A stretch of 5,700 nucleotides of DNA from an uncultured Neomegalonema sp. (lineage in GTDB: Bacteria; Pseudomonadota; Alphaproteobacteria; Rhodobacterales; Rhodobacteraceae). Each line of letters opens with the position of its first letter. The stretch's first letter is position 1. Made by a program: the position numbers and the translations under genes. The notes under the pieces are model-generated. The model was not told the origin of the DNA. It made no database searches and saw only the letters and a program-made list of their open reading frames with translations. Of this stretch, positions 1-5,700 are shown piece by piece. The DNA is taken from contig CALFWP010000174.1 in assembly GCA_937927905.1 (NCBI GenBank), positions 1 to 5,700 of the forward strand, in the 5' to 3' direction.

Positions 1-1
1 C

Positions 2-30
2 TTGGTATTTTTTCACTTTAGTGGTGCCAA
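2..30. repeat. Short imperfect inverted repeat at the window edge
   Basis: TTGGTA (2-7) can pair with TGCCAA (25-30), including one G-T wobble. A smaller inverted repeat, CACT (14-17) with AGTG (20-23), sits inside it. It lies beyond the point where znuB similarity ends, so it might be the edge of an inserted element or a REP-like hairpin. It is short enough to be chance, and only one copy is visible in this window. Confidence 0.2.
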
Positions 31-49
31 CCCGAGTCAACCAGAAAGA

Positions 50-139
50 TTATCTAAACACACCGAAAGACTCCAAGAACGCTTCAAAAGCAATGCCGAT
101 ACCTGCGGCAAGCGCAGTCAGAATAAACGGTTCAAACAT
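50..139 (-). pseudogene. znuB: Truncated 5' end of a probable zinc ABC transporter permease gene (ZnuB-like)
   Basis: This is a 29-codon reading frame starting MFEPFILTALAAGIGIAF and ending at TAA (52-50). Its ATG shares one base with the zur stop codon (TAATG), the usual arrangement of translationally coupled genes. The first 17-18 residues resemble the N-terminus of ZnuB permeases, where a short hydrophobic start with an AGIG-type motif is usually followed by a GPLG segment and a WRRMAYFGD segment. Neither segment appears here in any of the three frames down to base 1, so a single frameshift does not explain the loss. ZnuB is normally about 260-290 residues with several membrane helices, and it passes Zn(II) across the inner membrane with ZnuA and ZnuC. 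The remnant cannot work as a permease. Insertion, deletion or an assembly join near base 85-90 are all possible. The identification rests on few residues plus the zur context. It could instead be a short unrelated peptide. Confidence 0.5.
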
Positions 140-612
140 TAAGCGCTTTTCTGACAGTCGGCACAGACGCCTTCAACTTCCATAATCGCCGATTTTGTCT
201 CAAAACCCGATTCCGCCGCAATATGAAGCAGGTCTGCCTCGGATGAGGCATATTCAATTTCCGCAACTTTCCTGCACGTTTTACAGACAATAAATCCTGC
301 ATTCCGGCACATATCCGGCCTTGCACAGGCGACATAGGCGTTCTGTTTTTCAATCCGGTGAACCAGCCCGTGTTCCACAAGATATTCCAGAGCGCGGTAG
401 GCCGTCGGGGGCTGTGGTTTTACGCCGTGACATTCAAGTTTTTCGAGAATTTCATAAGCCCCCATGGAGCGGTGATCCTCTAGCAGAAGATCAAGCACCA
501 GTTGCCGCCATTTCGTCAGGCGCAATCCCTGCCGGTATGCTGCATTGATTGACGCTGCGCGGCATTTCTCGTGATTATGATCGGAAAACGCAAGAGGCAC
601 GGTATTTTTCAT
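139..612 (-). CDS. zur: Zinc uptake regulator Zur (Fur family)
   Basis: This 157-residue protein has the length and domain order of Fur-family repressors. A winged-helix DNA-binding domain covers roughly residues 25-90, with GLRLTKWR at 29-36, GAYEILEKL at 51-59 and PPTAYRALEYL at 68-78 as the recognition region. A C-terminal dimerisation and metal domain follows. The GAY-x-IL and PPT-x-YRAL signatures are those of Zur rather than Fur. Structural zinc ligands are two CxxC pairs, C110/C113 and C150/C153. By spacing against E. coli Zur, the sensory zinc ligands are H85, C96 and E118. The fourth ligand, a His in E. coli, has no His counterpart here, and C102 lies in about that position. With zinc bound, Zur represses zinc uptake genes, and it reads into the znuB-like start. 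The ATG at 612 is the first start after an in-frame TAA at 624-622. No Shine-Dalgarno sequence precedes it, and a candidate Zur box lies 8 bases upstream, suggesting autoregulation. Confidence 0.92.
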   Translation of the reverse strand: MKNTVPLAFSDHNHEKCRAASINAAYRQGLRLTKWRQLVLDLLLEDHRSMGAYEILEKLECHGVKPQPPTAYRALEYLVEHGLVHRIEKQNAYVACARPDMCRNAGFIVCKTCRKVAEIEYASSEADLLHIAAESGFETKSAIMEVEGVCADCQKSA

Positions 613-620
613 GTACCGGT

Positions 621-633
621 GTTACACTATAAC
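621..633. promoter_or_regulatory. Candidate Zur operator between zur and the NDUFA12-family gene
   Basis: GTTACACTATAAC is a near-perfect 13-base palindrome. The core of the E. coli Zur box is GTTATA-N-TATAAC, so this differs at one position. On the minus strand it contains TATAGT (631-626), a good -10 hexamer for zur. Only weak -35 matches exist upstream of it (ACAGGA at 17-base spacing, ATGACA at 20). Transcription from this -10 would start about 7 bases before the zur ATG, giving an almost leaderless mRNA, which fits the missing Shine-Dalgarno sequence. Zur bound here would block the promoter. The outer halves of the E. coli box (GAAAT/ATTTC) are not conserved. Confidence 0.55.
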
Positions 634-639
634 GGTTTT

Positions 640-670
640 TTGTGAAAGTCCTGTCATCACACGTTTTAAT
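640..670 (+). promoter_or_regulatory. Possible promoter for the NDUFA12-mlaD cluster
   Basis: On the plus strand TTGTGA (640-645) and TTTAAT (665-670) resemble -35 and -10 hexamers, matching consensus at 4 and 5 of 6 positions. The 19-base spacing is wider than usual. This is the only AT-rich stretch between the divergent zur and NDUFA12-family starts, so a promoter is expected here, but these exact elements are a guess. Confidence 0.22.
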
Positions 671-741
671 TTATCCCATGTCCACTGGACGCGGGCATGC
701 GCTTGCTTCATAAACGCAAACAGATTTTTGATGAGGATCCG

Positions 742-1125
742 ATGGGATTACTGACGGACATTTTTACCTGGTGGAACGGGTCGACCATAGGAACGCGGTT
801 TTTTACACGCCGCCATGGGAAACGCGTCGGCGAGGACAGCTTCGGTAATGTGTATTATCGAAATAATGATGATACACGGCGTTGGGTGTTATATCGGGAT
901 CTGGCAGAATCTTCGTCCGTGACACCGGACTGGCATGGCTGGCTGCACTATACGTTTGATGCACCGCCGACGGAAGAACAGCTCAAGCGCTGGCACTGGG
1001 AAGCTGATGCAAAGATGAATATGACCGGCACAGACGAGGCCTATCGTCCTGCGGGGAGCATGCTTAACCCGTCGCCCGCTTCTGTACCGGAAACAAAATC
1101 CTACACCGCCTGGACGCCGAATTAA
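742..1125 (+). CDS. NDUFA12-family NADH:ubiquinone oxidoreductase (complex I) accessory subunit
   Basis: This 127-residue soluble protein matches the NDUFA12 (bovine B17.2) family, present in mitochondria and alphaproteobacteria. Family signatures appear in order: FTWWNGSTIGTRFFT (8-22), a G-x-VYYR segment (35-40), RRWVLYR (46-52), PDWHGWLHY (62-70), PPTEE (75-79) and WHWEADAKMNMTGT (84-97), then a variable Pro/Ser-rich tail. In bacteria it binds the peripheral arm of complex I, facing the cytoplasm, where it stabilises or helps assemble the enzyme. The ATG at 742 is preceded by GAGGA (733-737) and matches the usual MGLL start. An in-frame ATG at 697 would add 15 residues but lacks a good ribosome binding site and family support. 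mlaD follows 39 bases downstream on the same strand. The main complex I genes are not in the window. Confidence 0.9.
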   Translation: MGLLTDIFTWWNGSTIGTRFFTRRHGKRVGEDSFGNVYYRNNDDTRRWVLYRDLAESSSVTPDWHGWLHYTFDAPPTEEQLKRWHWEADAKMNMTGTDEAYRPAGSMLNPSPASVPETKSYTAWTPN

Positions 1126-1164
1126 TCGCAATTACAGCGGATAACATATCAGGAGAGCTTTGAT

Positions 1165-1608
1165 ATGGCCAATAACGTAGCGGAAACACTGATCGGAGCG
1201 GCGGTGCTGATCGTGGCAGGCGGATTTCTTGCTTATGCCTCGCAACATGCCGATCTCGGCAGCAGCAGTAATTACGATCTGAAAGCGAAGTTCTTTTCTG
1301 CTGACGGGGTATCACCGGGCATTGATGTACGCATGTCCGGCGTCAAGGTCGGCACCGTCAGTGATCTTTCGCTGGATCCGGTGACCTTCGAGGCGGTTGT
1401 CTCTTTGAGCATGAACAAAGGGTTTGAAGTACCCAGCGATTCATCCGCGAAGATTGCCAGTGAGGGGTTGCTTGGCGGGTCATATATAGCGGTAGAACCC
1501 GGCGGGTCAGAATATCCGCTGGAAGCCGGAGAGGAAATCGAGCGGACCCAAGGCTCGGTCAGTCTGATTGACCTGCTTGGCAAAGCGGTCCACAGCGCGA
1601 CACAATAA
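1165..1608 (+). CDS. mlaD: MlaD: inner-membrane MCE-domain protein of the Mla phospholipid transport system
   Basis: This 147-residue protein has an N-terminal membrane helix (about 8-25) followed by one MCE domain in the periplasm (about 37-113). Typical MCE features are YDLKAKFFSADGVSPGIDVRMSG (37-59), VKVGTVSDLSLD (60-71) and ASEGLLGGSYIAVEPGG (98-114). The tail GSVSLIDLLGKAV (130-142) is hydrophobic and helical, like the tail that forms the central pore in E. coli MlaD hexamers. MlaD sits on the MlaE permease and MlaF ATPase and passes phospholipids between the inner membrane and the carrier MlaC, keeping the outer membrane asymmetric. AGGAG (1151-1155) with 9-base spacing supports this start. 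The protein is somewhat short for the family (E. coli MlaD is about 180 residues) but complete. mlaE, mlaF and mlaC are not here, so the Mla genes are split, or the others lie elsewhere. Confidence 0.92.
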   Translation: MANNVAETLIGAAVLIVAGGFLAYASQHADLGSSSNYDLKAKFFSADGVSPGIDVRMSGVKVGTVSDLSLDPVTFEAVVSLSMNKGFEVPSDSSAKIASEGLLGGSYIAVEPGGSEYPLEAGEEIERTQGSVSLIDLLGKAVHSATQ

Positions 1609-1644
1609 GCATTCGCACAAGGACACACAACAAGGCGGACTGCC

Positions 1645-2394
1645 ATGACTGATCAGTGGAATGCAGACCGTTATGAAAAAAATGCCCGTTTTGTTTCCGA
1701 ACTCGGGCAAGGCGTGTTCAACTGGCTTAACCCGAAAGCCGGGGAGCGCATTCTTGATCTCGGCTGCGGTGACGGTGTCCTGACACAAAAGCTGATCGAC
1801 GCGGGTGCCCATGTTCTGGGCGTGGATAGCAGCCCTGATATGATCGCCGGTGCGGTTACACGCGGGATTAATGCGCATGTTGCCGATGGTCATGCCCTCG
1901 ATTTTTCAGGAGAATTCGATGCGGTATTCTCAAATGCCGCATTACATTGGATGACCCGCCCCGATGACGTAATTCAAGGCGTCTCCAACGCCTTGAAACC
2001 GGGCGGGCGATTTGTAGCGGAATTCGGCGGCCACGGCAATGTCGCGGCCATCCGCACGGCGTTGTCATCGGTCATCAGGACGCATACCGGCATCCGGAAT
2101 GCCCCGGATAAGATCTGGTATTTTCCCTCTCCCGCAGAGCACCAGACGCGATTGGAAAGCGCCGGTTTCACGGTCAACCGCATTGCCCTGATCCCGCGCC
2201 CGACACCTATCCCGGGCGATATGGGCGCGTGGCTGGATACATTGGCAGCACCCGTTTTGGCATCCGTCGATGGGGCGCTGCGCTCTGTCATCCGTGATGA
2301 AGCTGCCGCACTACTGCGCCCTGCCCTTTGCGACAGTGACGGCAACTGGACCGCCGACTATATACGGCTGCGGTTTGAGGCTGTGGCACTGTAA
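1645..2394 (+). CDS. Class I SAM-dependent methyltransferase, substrate unknown
   Basis: This 249-residue soluble protein has a classic Rossmann-fold methyltransferase domain. Motif I, which binds S-adenosylmethionine, is RILDLGCGDGVLT (35-47). The acidic residue at the end of strand 2 is D61 in GVDSSPDMI. ADGHAL (80-85) would contact the adenine, FDAVFSNAALHWM (91-103) is the motif II region, and LKPGGRFVAEFGG (117-129) is the next conserved strand. The N-terminal WNADRYEKNARFV and the NAALHW element resemble the trans-aconitate methyltransferase/BioC-like group, and the C-terminal part (about 150-249) would form the substrate cap. This suggests a small-molecule carboxyl or ring methyltransferase, but the substrate cannot be read from sequence. 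A weak AAGG (1632-1635) precedes the ATG. It lies 36 bases behind mlaD, so probably shares its transcript, and it ends 6 bases from the convergent dioxygenase gene. Confidence 0.85.
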   Translation: MTDQWNADRYEKNARFVSELGQGVFNWLNPKAGERILDLGCGDGVLTQKLIDAGAHVLGVDSSPDMIAGAVTRGINAHVADGHALDFSGEFDAVFSNAALHWMTRPDDVIQGVSNALKPGGRFVAEFGGHGNVAAIRTALSSVIRTHTGIRNAPDKIWYFPSPAEHQTRLESAGFTVNRIALIPRPTPIPGDMGAWLDTLAAPVLASVDGALRSVIRDEAAALLRPALCDSDGNWTADYIRLRFEAVAL

Positions 2395-2400
2395 ACCGGA

Positions 2401-3381
2401 TTAAGACTGCCGTATCAGTTCAAACCCGTTCCGGCCCGGAAAGTCCGGGGCAAGTTTCCGTGCGTTCGGCATTTTCAGCCACAGACGCAGCAATTTGCGC
2501 CGCTGCTCCGGATGACCGGAATCCGCAAATGCGGACCGTGAATGCAAGACCGCATAATTGTTCGCAAACTGCATATCACCCGGTTCAAGCATCATATCAA
2601 CGCGCATATGCTCCGCTTGGGAAACACGGTCGAAAATATCCAGCGCCTCGCGCTCCACTGCCGATAAGGGTTGTTCCCGCTGTTCATGCCCCAGTTCGAT
2701 ATATTGACGCAAATAACGGCAACTGAGCTTTCCGTCATAATAGCTGAAAACAGGCGATTGGCCCACGCCGTCCTCACGCAAATGCGCATAATGGAAAGCC
2801 CTGTAGAACACGCCCAGATACTCGGGATATTCCTGAAGAATCGTATTGTAAACAGACGCCGCACTGACCAGACTGCTCAAGCCGCCCTCACGGGCCTTTT
2901 GCAAACACAAAAGGCAAACCGCATCCGAAGGATCCGTGTGATACGGCAGGTAGAGATTGGTCTGAAACACGCGGGTATTTTTATCGGAGATATCCCCTGT
3001 ATTCATGACGGTACCGAGCAGATCACGTTGCGGATTTTGTCCGACCGGAGTGCCCAGATGCAACCCGATGCCGTAATAAATCGAGGCGATTTCCGCATCG
3101 CTGTAATGTCCGGTCTCAAACCCCCGCAACAGGCAAAAGCCTCGGCCGTTTTCCAGGTCATCCGAAATGCGCAAGACCACCTGTGCAAGCCCCTTCAAGG
3201 GAAAATCATCCCGGGAAAAATACGGGTAGCCTTTGCCCAGAGCAGCGAGGTTTTTGACCGCCGCGTCAATCTCTTCACAGTCACTGTCGCTCAGATGAAA
3301 TATCCAACTGTCATCACCATCAAAGCTGCTCCTTGTCCATGCCGCCGGTGACGTGATTCTTTCCTTGCGAATTGCCGTCAT
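2401..3381 (-). CDS. TauD/TfdA-family Fe(II)/2-oxoglutarate-dependent dioxygenase, substrate unknown
   Basis: This 326-residue protein has the clavaminate synthase-like double-stranded beta-helix fold of the TauD/TfdA family. The iron ligands are visible: H148 and D150 in YHTDPSD, and the distal H280 in AVLHSR within EPGDMQFANNYAVLHSR (266-282). R295 or R299 in RRKLLRLWLK should bind the 2-oxoglutarate carboxylate. Other subfamily marks are LCLQKAREGGLSSLVSA (158-174) and PVFSYYDGKLSCRYLRQYIE (210-229). Such enzymes hydroxylate or cleave small organic molecules with O2 and 2-oxoglutarate, giving succinate and CO2. This branch is not close enough to TauD or TfdA to infer taurine or 2,4-D. The ATG at 3381 is the first after an in-frame TAA. 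No clear Shine-Dalgarno sequence precedes it. The gene follows the small membrane protein by 43 bases on the same strand, so translation may depend on that transcript. All catalytic residues are present, so it should be active. Confidence 0.88.
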   Translation of the reverse strand: MTAIRKERITSPAAWTRSSFDGDDSWIFHLSDSDCEEIDAAVKNLAALGKGYPYFSRDDFPLKGLAQVVLRISDDLENGRGFCLLRGFETGHYSDAEIASIYYGIGLHLGTPVGQNPQRDLLGTVMNTGDISDKNTRVFQTNLYLPYHTDPSDAVCLLCLQKAREGGLSSLVSAASVYNTILQEYPEYLGVFYRAFHYAHLREDGVGQSPVFSYYDGKLSCRYLRQYIELGHEQREQPLSAVEREALDIFDRVSQAEHMRVDMMLEPGDMQFANNYAVLHSRSAFADSGHPEQRRKLLRLWLKMPNARKLAPDFPGRNGFELIRQS

Positions 3382-3424
3382 AAAAGTACCGGAACATTAT
3401 CTTGAGACACACAGCCGGATGACA

Positions 3425-3859
3425 TCATCGCGCCCTTTGCAGAGCGGTTTCAAGTTGCGCAAGAATATCATCCCGCGCGTCCCCCATAATTCTGCACCTT
3501 ATATGCATCGATCTGCTATGCTGTTCGCCGGGACATTTGCGGGTCAAAAGTATTCCGCGCTCCCCGCAGCGAGCAAATGCCGAAACCCCGGACAGTGGGA
3601 CCACAGCACGTGTGAGACCATTCAGGACCAGATGACCGGAATAAAGCTCCAGCGGATACCTTGCGCGGATCAGTATTGTAACAACTATTACGATGATTAC
3701 GGCACTGATGATGAACAAAACACCATGCAGACCCTCACCACTATAATACCATAAGGCACCGGTCATCAAAGTCAGAAAGACGGCACTGACCAAATATAGG
3801 ATCAGACTGCGCCGCACCCTTAGTGATAAGCTCGTGCGGTAAAGCGGCGCTTGATCCAT
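3425..3859 (-). CDS. Small inner-membrane protein with two helices and a cytoplasmic PH-like tail, function unknown
   Basis: I do not recognise this as a named family. The 144-residue product has a basic N-terminus (RVRRS, 14-18) and two strongly hydrophobic segments, about 19-39 and 44-64, joined by a short loop. A soluble tail of about 80 residues follows and ends in an amphipathic DDILAQLETAL segment (about 129-139). By the positive-inside rule both ends lie in the cytoplasm. Two hairpin helices before a beta-rich tail recall bacterial PH-domain (bPH) membrane proteins, but the match is one of architecture only. I chose the ATG at 3859 because AGGG lies 7 bases upstream. An in-frame ATG at 3904 would add 15 residues but has no ribosome binding site and overlaps the likely promoter. 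It is 43 bases ahead of the dioxygenase gene on the same strand, so the two are probably co-transcribed. Confidence 0.6.
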   Translation of the reverse strand: MDQAPLYRTSLSLRVRRSLILYLVSAVFLTLMTGALWYYSGEGLHGVLFIISAVIIVIVVTILIRARYPLELYSGHLVLNGLTRAVVPLSGVSAFARCGERGILLTRKCPGEQHSRSMHIRCRIMGDARDDILAQLETALQRAR

Positions 3860-3905
3860 CGTAACACCCTGGCGATCCGGTATGTGTTGAAGCTGGTCCG
3901 GCATT

Positions 3906-3934
3906 TTTATAGCCGTATTTGCGCATAAATCTCA
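3906..3934 (-). promoter_or_regulatory. Possible promoter for the membrane protein-dioxygenase pair
   Basis: On the minus strand TATAAA (3911-3906) matches the -10 consensus at 5 of 6 positions. It lies just after the ETF-QO terminator, where a new promoter is expected. The sequence 17 bases upstream (TGAGAT, 3934-3929) is a poor -35. A start near 3899 would leave a leader of about 40 bases to the ATG at 3859 and would exclude the ATG at 3904. Confidence 0.35.
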
Positions 3935-3939
3935 TACCC

Positions 3940-3973
3940 AAAAAGAAACCGGCACATTGGGTCAATGCCGGTT
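3940..3973 (-). terminator. Intrinsic terminator downstream of the ETF-QO gene
   Basis: AACCGGCA (3947-3954) and TGCCGGTT (3966-3973) form a perfect 8-base stem. Read on the minus strand, the hairpin is followed by TTTCTTTTT (complement of 3948-3940), a good U-tract. An alternative register pairs CATTG (3955-3959) with CAATG (3963-3967) and then CCGG with CCGG, giving an 11-base stem with a 2-base bulge and a 3-base loop. It lies about 50 bases past the ETF-QO stop and separates that gene from the membrane protein gene. No T-run follows on the plus strand, so it should act in one direction. Confidence 0.85.
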
Positions 3974-4024
3974 CCCTGGTGTTTGTCAGATATCACCCGT
4001 CCTGCGCGGGCGCATAACAGCCCG

Positions 4025-5677
4025 TTACATATTCGGATAGTTCGGCCCTTCACCGCCCTGCGGCGTGGTCCAGGTGATATTCTGGGACGGGTCTTTGATG
4101 TCGCAGGTCTTGCAGTGGACACAGTTCTGATAGTTGATCTGAAACTTGTCCTGACCCTCATCATCCTTGACGAATTCATAGACCCCGGCCGGACAATACC
4201 GCGCCGAAGGTCCGGCGTATTTCGGCAGATTGACTGATACCGGGATGCTCTCGTCCTTCAGCTTGAGGTGCGCGGGTTCGTTCTCGTCGTGGTTCGTGAA
4301 GGAATACGCGACGTTTTCGAGACGGTCGAAGCTGATTTTCCCGTCCGGTTTCGGATACTCGATCACCTTATGCTGACTGGCCGGTTCCGTGCTTTCCGCA
4401 TCGGATTTACCGTGGGGCATGGTACCGAAAGAACGTCCGAAGATCGCATTGGTCCACATCGAGGCCCCGCCAAGTACAAGACCGCCGACAAGACCGTATT
4501 TCGACCACATCGCCTTGACGTTGCGCACGGGGTAGAGGTCTTTTTTGATCGCGCTGTCATCAACGGTTTTCCTGAATTCGATCAGGTCATCCGACTGGCG
4601 GCCGCCCTCGATTGCGCGGTTGATTTCTTCTGCGGCCAGCTTGCCGGAAATCATGGCGTTATGGTTGCCCTTGATGCGCGGCACATTGACCAGCCCCGCA
4701 GAGCATCCGACGATCAGGCCGCCCGGAAAGCTCATCTTGGGAAGGGATTGCCAGCCGCCCTCGACAATCGCGCGGGCACCGTAGGCAATGCGCTTTCCGC
4801 CCTCCAGCATCGGACGTACCAGCTCGTGATGCTTAAAGCGCTGGAACTCCATATACGGGAACAGATGCGGATTTTTGTAGTTCAAATGGACGACAAAACC
4901 GACATAAACCTGATTGCTCTCAAGGTGATACACAAAAGAGCCACCACCTGCATTGCCGCCCAAAGGCCAGCCCATGGAGTGCATGACGAGGCCGGGCTGG
5001 TGATGCTCCGGAGAGACTTCCCACAGCTCTTTCATGCCGATACCGTATTTTTGCGGCTCGGAGTCTTTATCAAGATCGAATTTGGCGATCAGTTGCTTGG
5101 CGAGGCTGCCGCGCACGCCCTCGGCAATAACGACATATTTGCCGAGCAGTTCCATACCCGGTTCGTAATTCGGTCCCGGCGTGCCGTCCTTGGCAAGGCC
5201 CATTTCACCGGCAATCACACCGCTGACCGCGCCTTTATCGTCATAAATCAGCTCGGACGCGGCAAAGCCGGGAAAGACTTCCACGCCCATCGCCTCGGCC
5301 TGTTCCGCCATCCAGCGGCAGACATTACCCATGGAAACAATGTAATTGCCGTGATTGTTCATCAGTTTCGGCATGGCAAAATTTGGCAGGCGCATCTCGC
5401 CCTCTTCGCCGAGAACATAGAACCGGTCATCAGTGACAGGTGTATTGAGCGGCGCGCCCTTTTCTTTCCAATCGGGGATCAGTGCATCAAGACCGCACGG
5501 ATCCAGAACCGCACCCGACAAAATATGCGCCCCGACTTCGGAGCCTTTTTCCAGAACAACGACATTCAAATCTTCGTTCAGCTGTTTCAGACGGATCGCC
5601 GTTGACAGGCCAGCCGGTCCTGCCCCGACGACGACCACATCAAATTCCATACTTTCGCGTTCAGGAGCATTGCTCAT
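4025..5677 (-). CDS. Electron transfer flavoprotein-ubiquinone oxidoreductase (ETF-QO)
   Basis: This 550-residue protein is a complete homologue of mitochondrial ETFDH. It takes electrons from reduced electron transfer flavoprotein, loaded by acyl-CoA, sarcosine and similar dehydrogenases, and passes them through FAD and a [4Fe-4S] cluster to ubiquinone at the inner membrane. The N-terminal FAD dinucleotide fold is VVVVGAGPAG (14-23) with the acidic E43 in VLEKG. GWPLGG...GGGSFVYH (236-251) and GFVVHLNYKNP (260-270) belong to the quinone and membrane-contact domain. GGWQSLPKMSFPGG (307-320) and GCSAGLVNVPRIKGNHNAM (324-342) are family signatures. The C-terminal cluster ligands are C495 in YCPAGVYEF, then C519, C522 and C525 in CVHCKTCDI. 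AAGGA eight bases before the ATG at 5677 supports this start. Genes for the ETF alpha and beta subunits are not in the window. It appears monocistronic on this side, because an intrinsic terminator follows. Confidence 0.97.
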   Translation of the reverse strand: MSNAPERESMEFDVVVVGAGPAGLSTAIRLKQLNEDLNVVVLEKGSEVGAHILSGAVLDPCGLDALIPDWKEKGAPLNTPVTDDRFYVLGEEGEMRLPNFAMPKLMNNHGNYIVSMGNVCRWMAEQAEAMGVEVFPGFAASELIYDDKGAVSGVIAGEMGLAKDGTPGPNYEPGMELLGKYVVIAEGVRGSLAKQLIAKFDLDKDSEPQKYGIGMKELWEVSPEHHQPGLVMHSMGWPLGGNAGGGSFVYHLESNQVYVGFVVHLNYKNPHLFPYMEFQRFKHHELVRPMLEGGKRIAYGARAIVEGGWQSLPKMSFPGGLIVGCSAGLVNVPRIKGNHNAMISGKLAAEEINRAIEGGRQSDDLIEFRKTVDDSAIKKDLYPVRNVKAMWSKYGLVGGLVLGGASMWTNAIFGRSFGTMPHGKSDAESTEPASQHKVIEYPKPDGKISFDRLENVAYSFTNHDENEPAHLKLKDESIPVSVNLPKYAGPSARYCPAGVYEFVKDDEGQDKFQINYQNCVHCKTCDIKDPSQNITWTTPQGGEGPNYPNM

Positions 5678-5700
5678 AGTAACTGTCCTTAAAGACTACC

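Noticed and set aside
24..46. Minus-strand sequence ending GGCACCA, which recalls a tRNA 3' end or attachment site
   Set aside because: The T-arm consensus is not met, no pairing acceptor arm is visible, and no tRNA body can be folded upstream.
697..741. Upstream ATG giving a 15-residue extension of the NDUFA12-family protein
   Set aside because: It has no ribosome binding site, and the extension is unlike the family. The ATG at 742 has GAGGA in place and the usual MGLL start.
2435..2449. Inverted repeat CCCGGA-AAG-TCCGGG near the convergent gene ends, considered as a terminator
   Set aside because: It lies inside the dioxygenase coding region, and no T-run follows on either strand.
2671..3351. 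A 226-codon plus-strand frame opposite the dioxygenase
   Set aside because: The dioxygenase frame has intact catalytic motifs throughout, and the antisense product shows no family signature.
4007..4024. CGGGC/GCCCG inverted repeat right after the ETF-QO stop
   Set aside because: The stem is only 5 bases with an 8-base loop and no U-tract follows. The hairpin at 3940-3973 is a much better terminator.
4268..5605. A 445-codon open frame on the plus strand, antisense to ETF-QO
   Set aside because: It lies wholly inside the certain ETF-QO gene, and its protein is rich in His, Arg, Phe and Ala without recognisable motifs, as expected from the antisense of a biased coding frame.

Overview
The window looks like chromosomal DNA from an alphaproteobacterium of moderate GC content (a little above 50% by eye). 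Three genes point that way: a bacterial homologue of the mitochondrial complex I accessory subunit NDUFA12, an MlaD-type MCE protein directly behind it, and a full-length electron transfer flavoprotein-ubiquinone oxidoreductase (ETF-QO). I cannot name a genus. Almost every base is coding, and no stretch of 300 bases lacks a gene.

Layout. Bases 1-139 (minus) hold the first codons of what looks like znuB, the zinc ABC permease, which lose family resemblance after about 18 codons and stop early. Its ATG overlaps the stop codon of zur (139-612, minus), the zinc uptake repressor. A short divergent region (613-741) follows, with a good candidate Zur operator next to the zur start codon. A plus-strand cluster then runs from 742 to 2394: the NDUFA12-family protein, mlaD, and a class I SAM-dependent methyltransferase. 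This cluster meets the next gene tail to tail with only 6 bases between the stops. On the minus strand, read from the right, ETF-QO (5677-4025) ends at a clear intrinsic terminator (3940-3973). A small two-helix membrane protein (3859-3425) and a TauD/TfdA-type Fe(II)/2-oxoglutarate dioxygenase (3381-2401) follow, probably co-transcribed.

How the genes fit together. zur and the znuB start are a zinc-homeostasis unit that appears broken at the window edge. The NDUFA12 protein (complex I assembly or structure) and ETF-QO (electrons from acyl-CoA and other dehydrogenases to ubiquinone) both feed the respiratory quinone pool, but they are in separate transcription units. MlaD belongs to the Mla system that moves phospholipids between outer and inner membrane. 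The methyltransferase, the small membrane protein and the dioxygenase have no assignable substrate.

I found no CRISPR array, complete mobile element, rRNA or tRNA, and no convincing sign of a novel multi-gene system. The points most worth a second look are the truncated znuB, the Zur operator lying over a probable near-leaderless promoter, and the uncharacterised membrane protein and dioxygenase pair.
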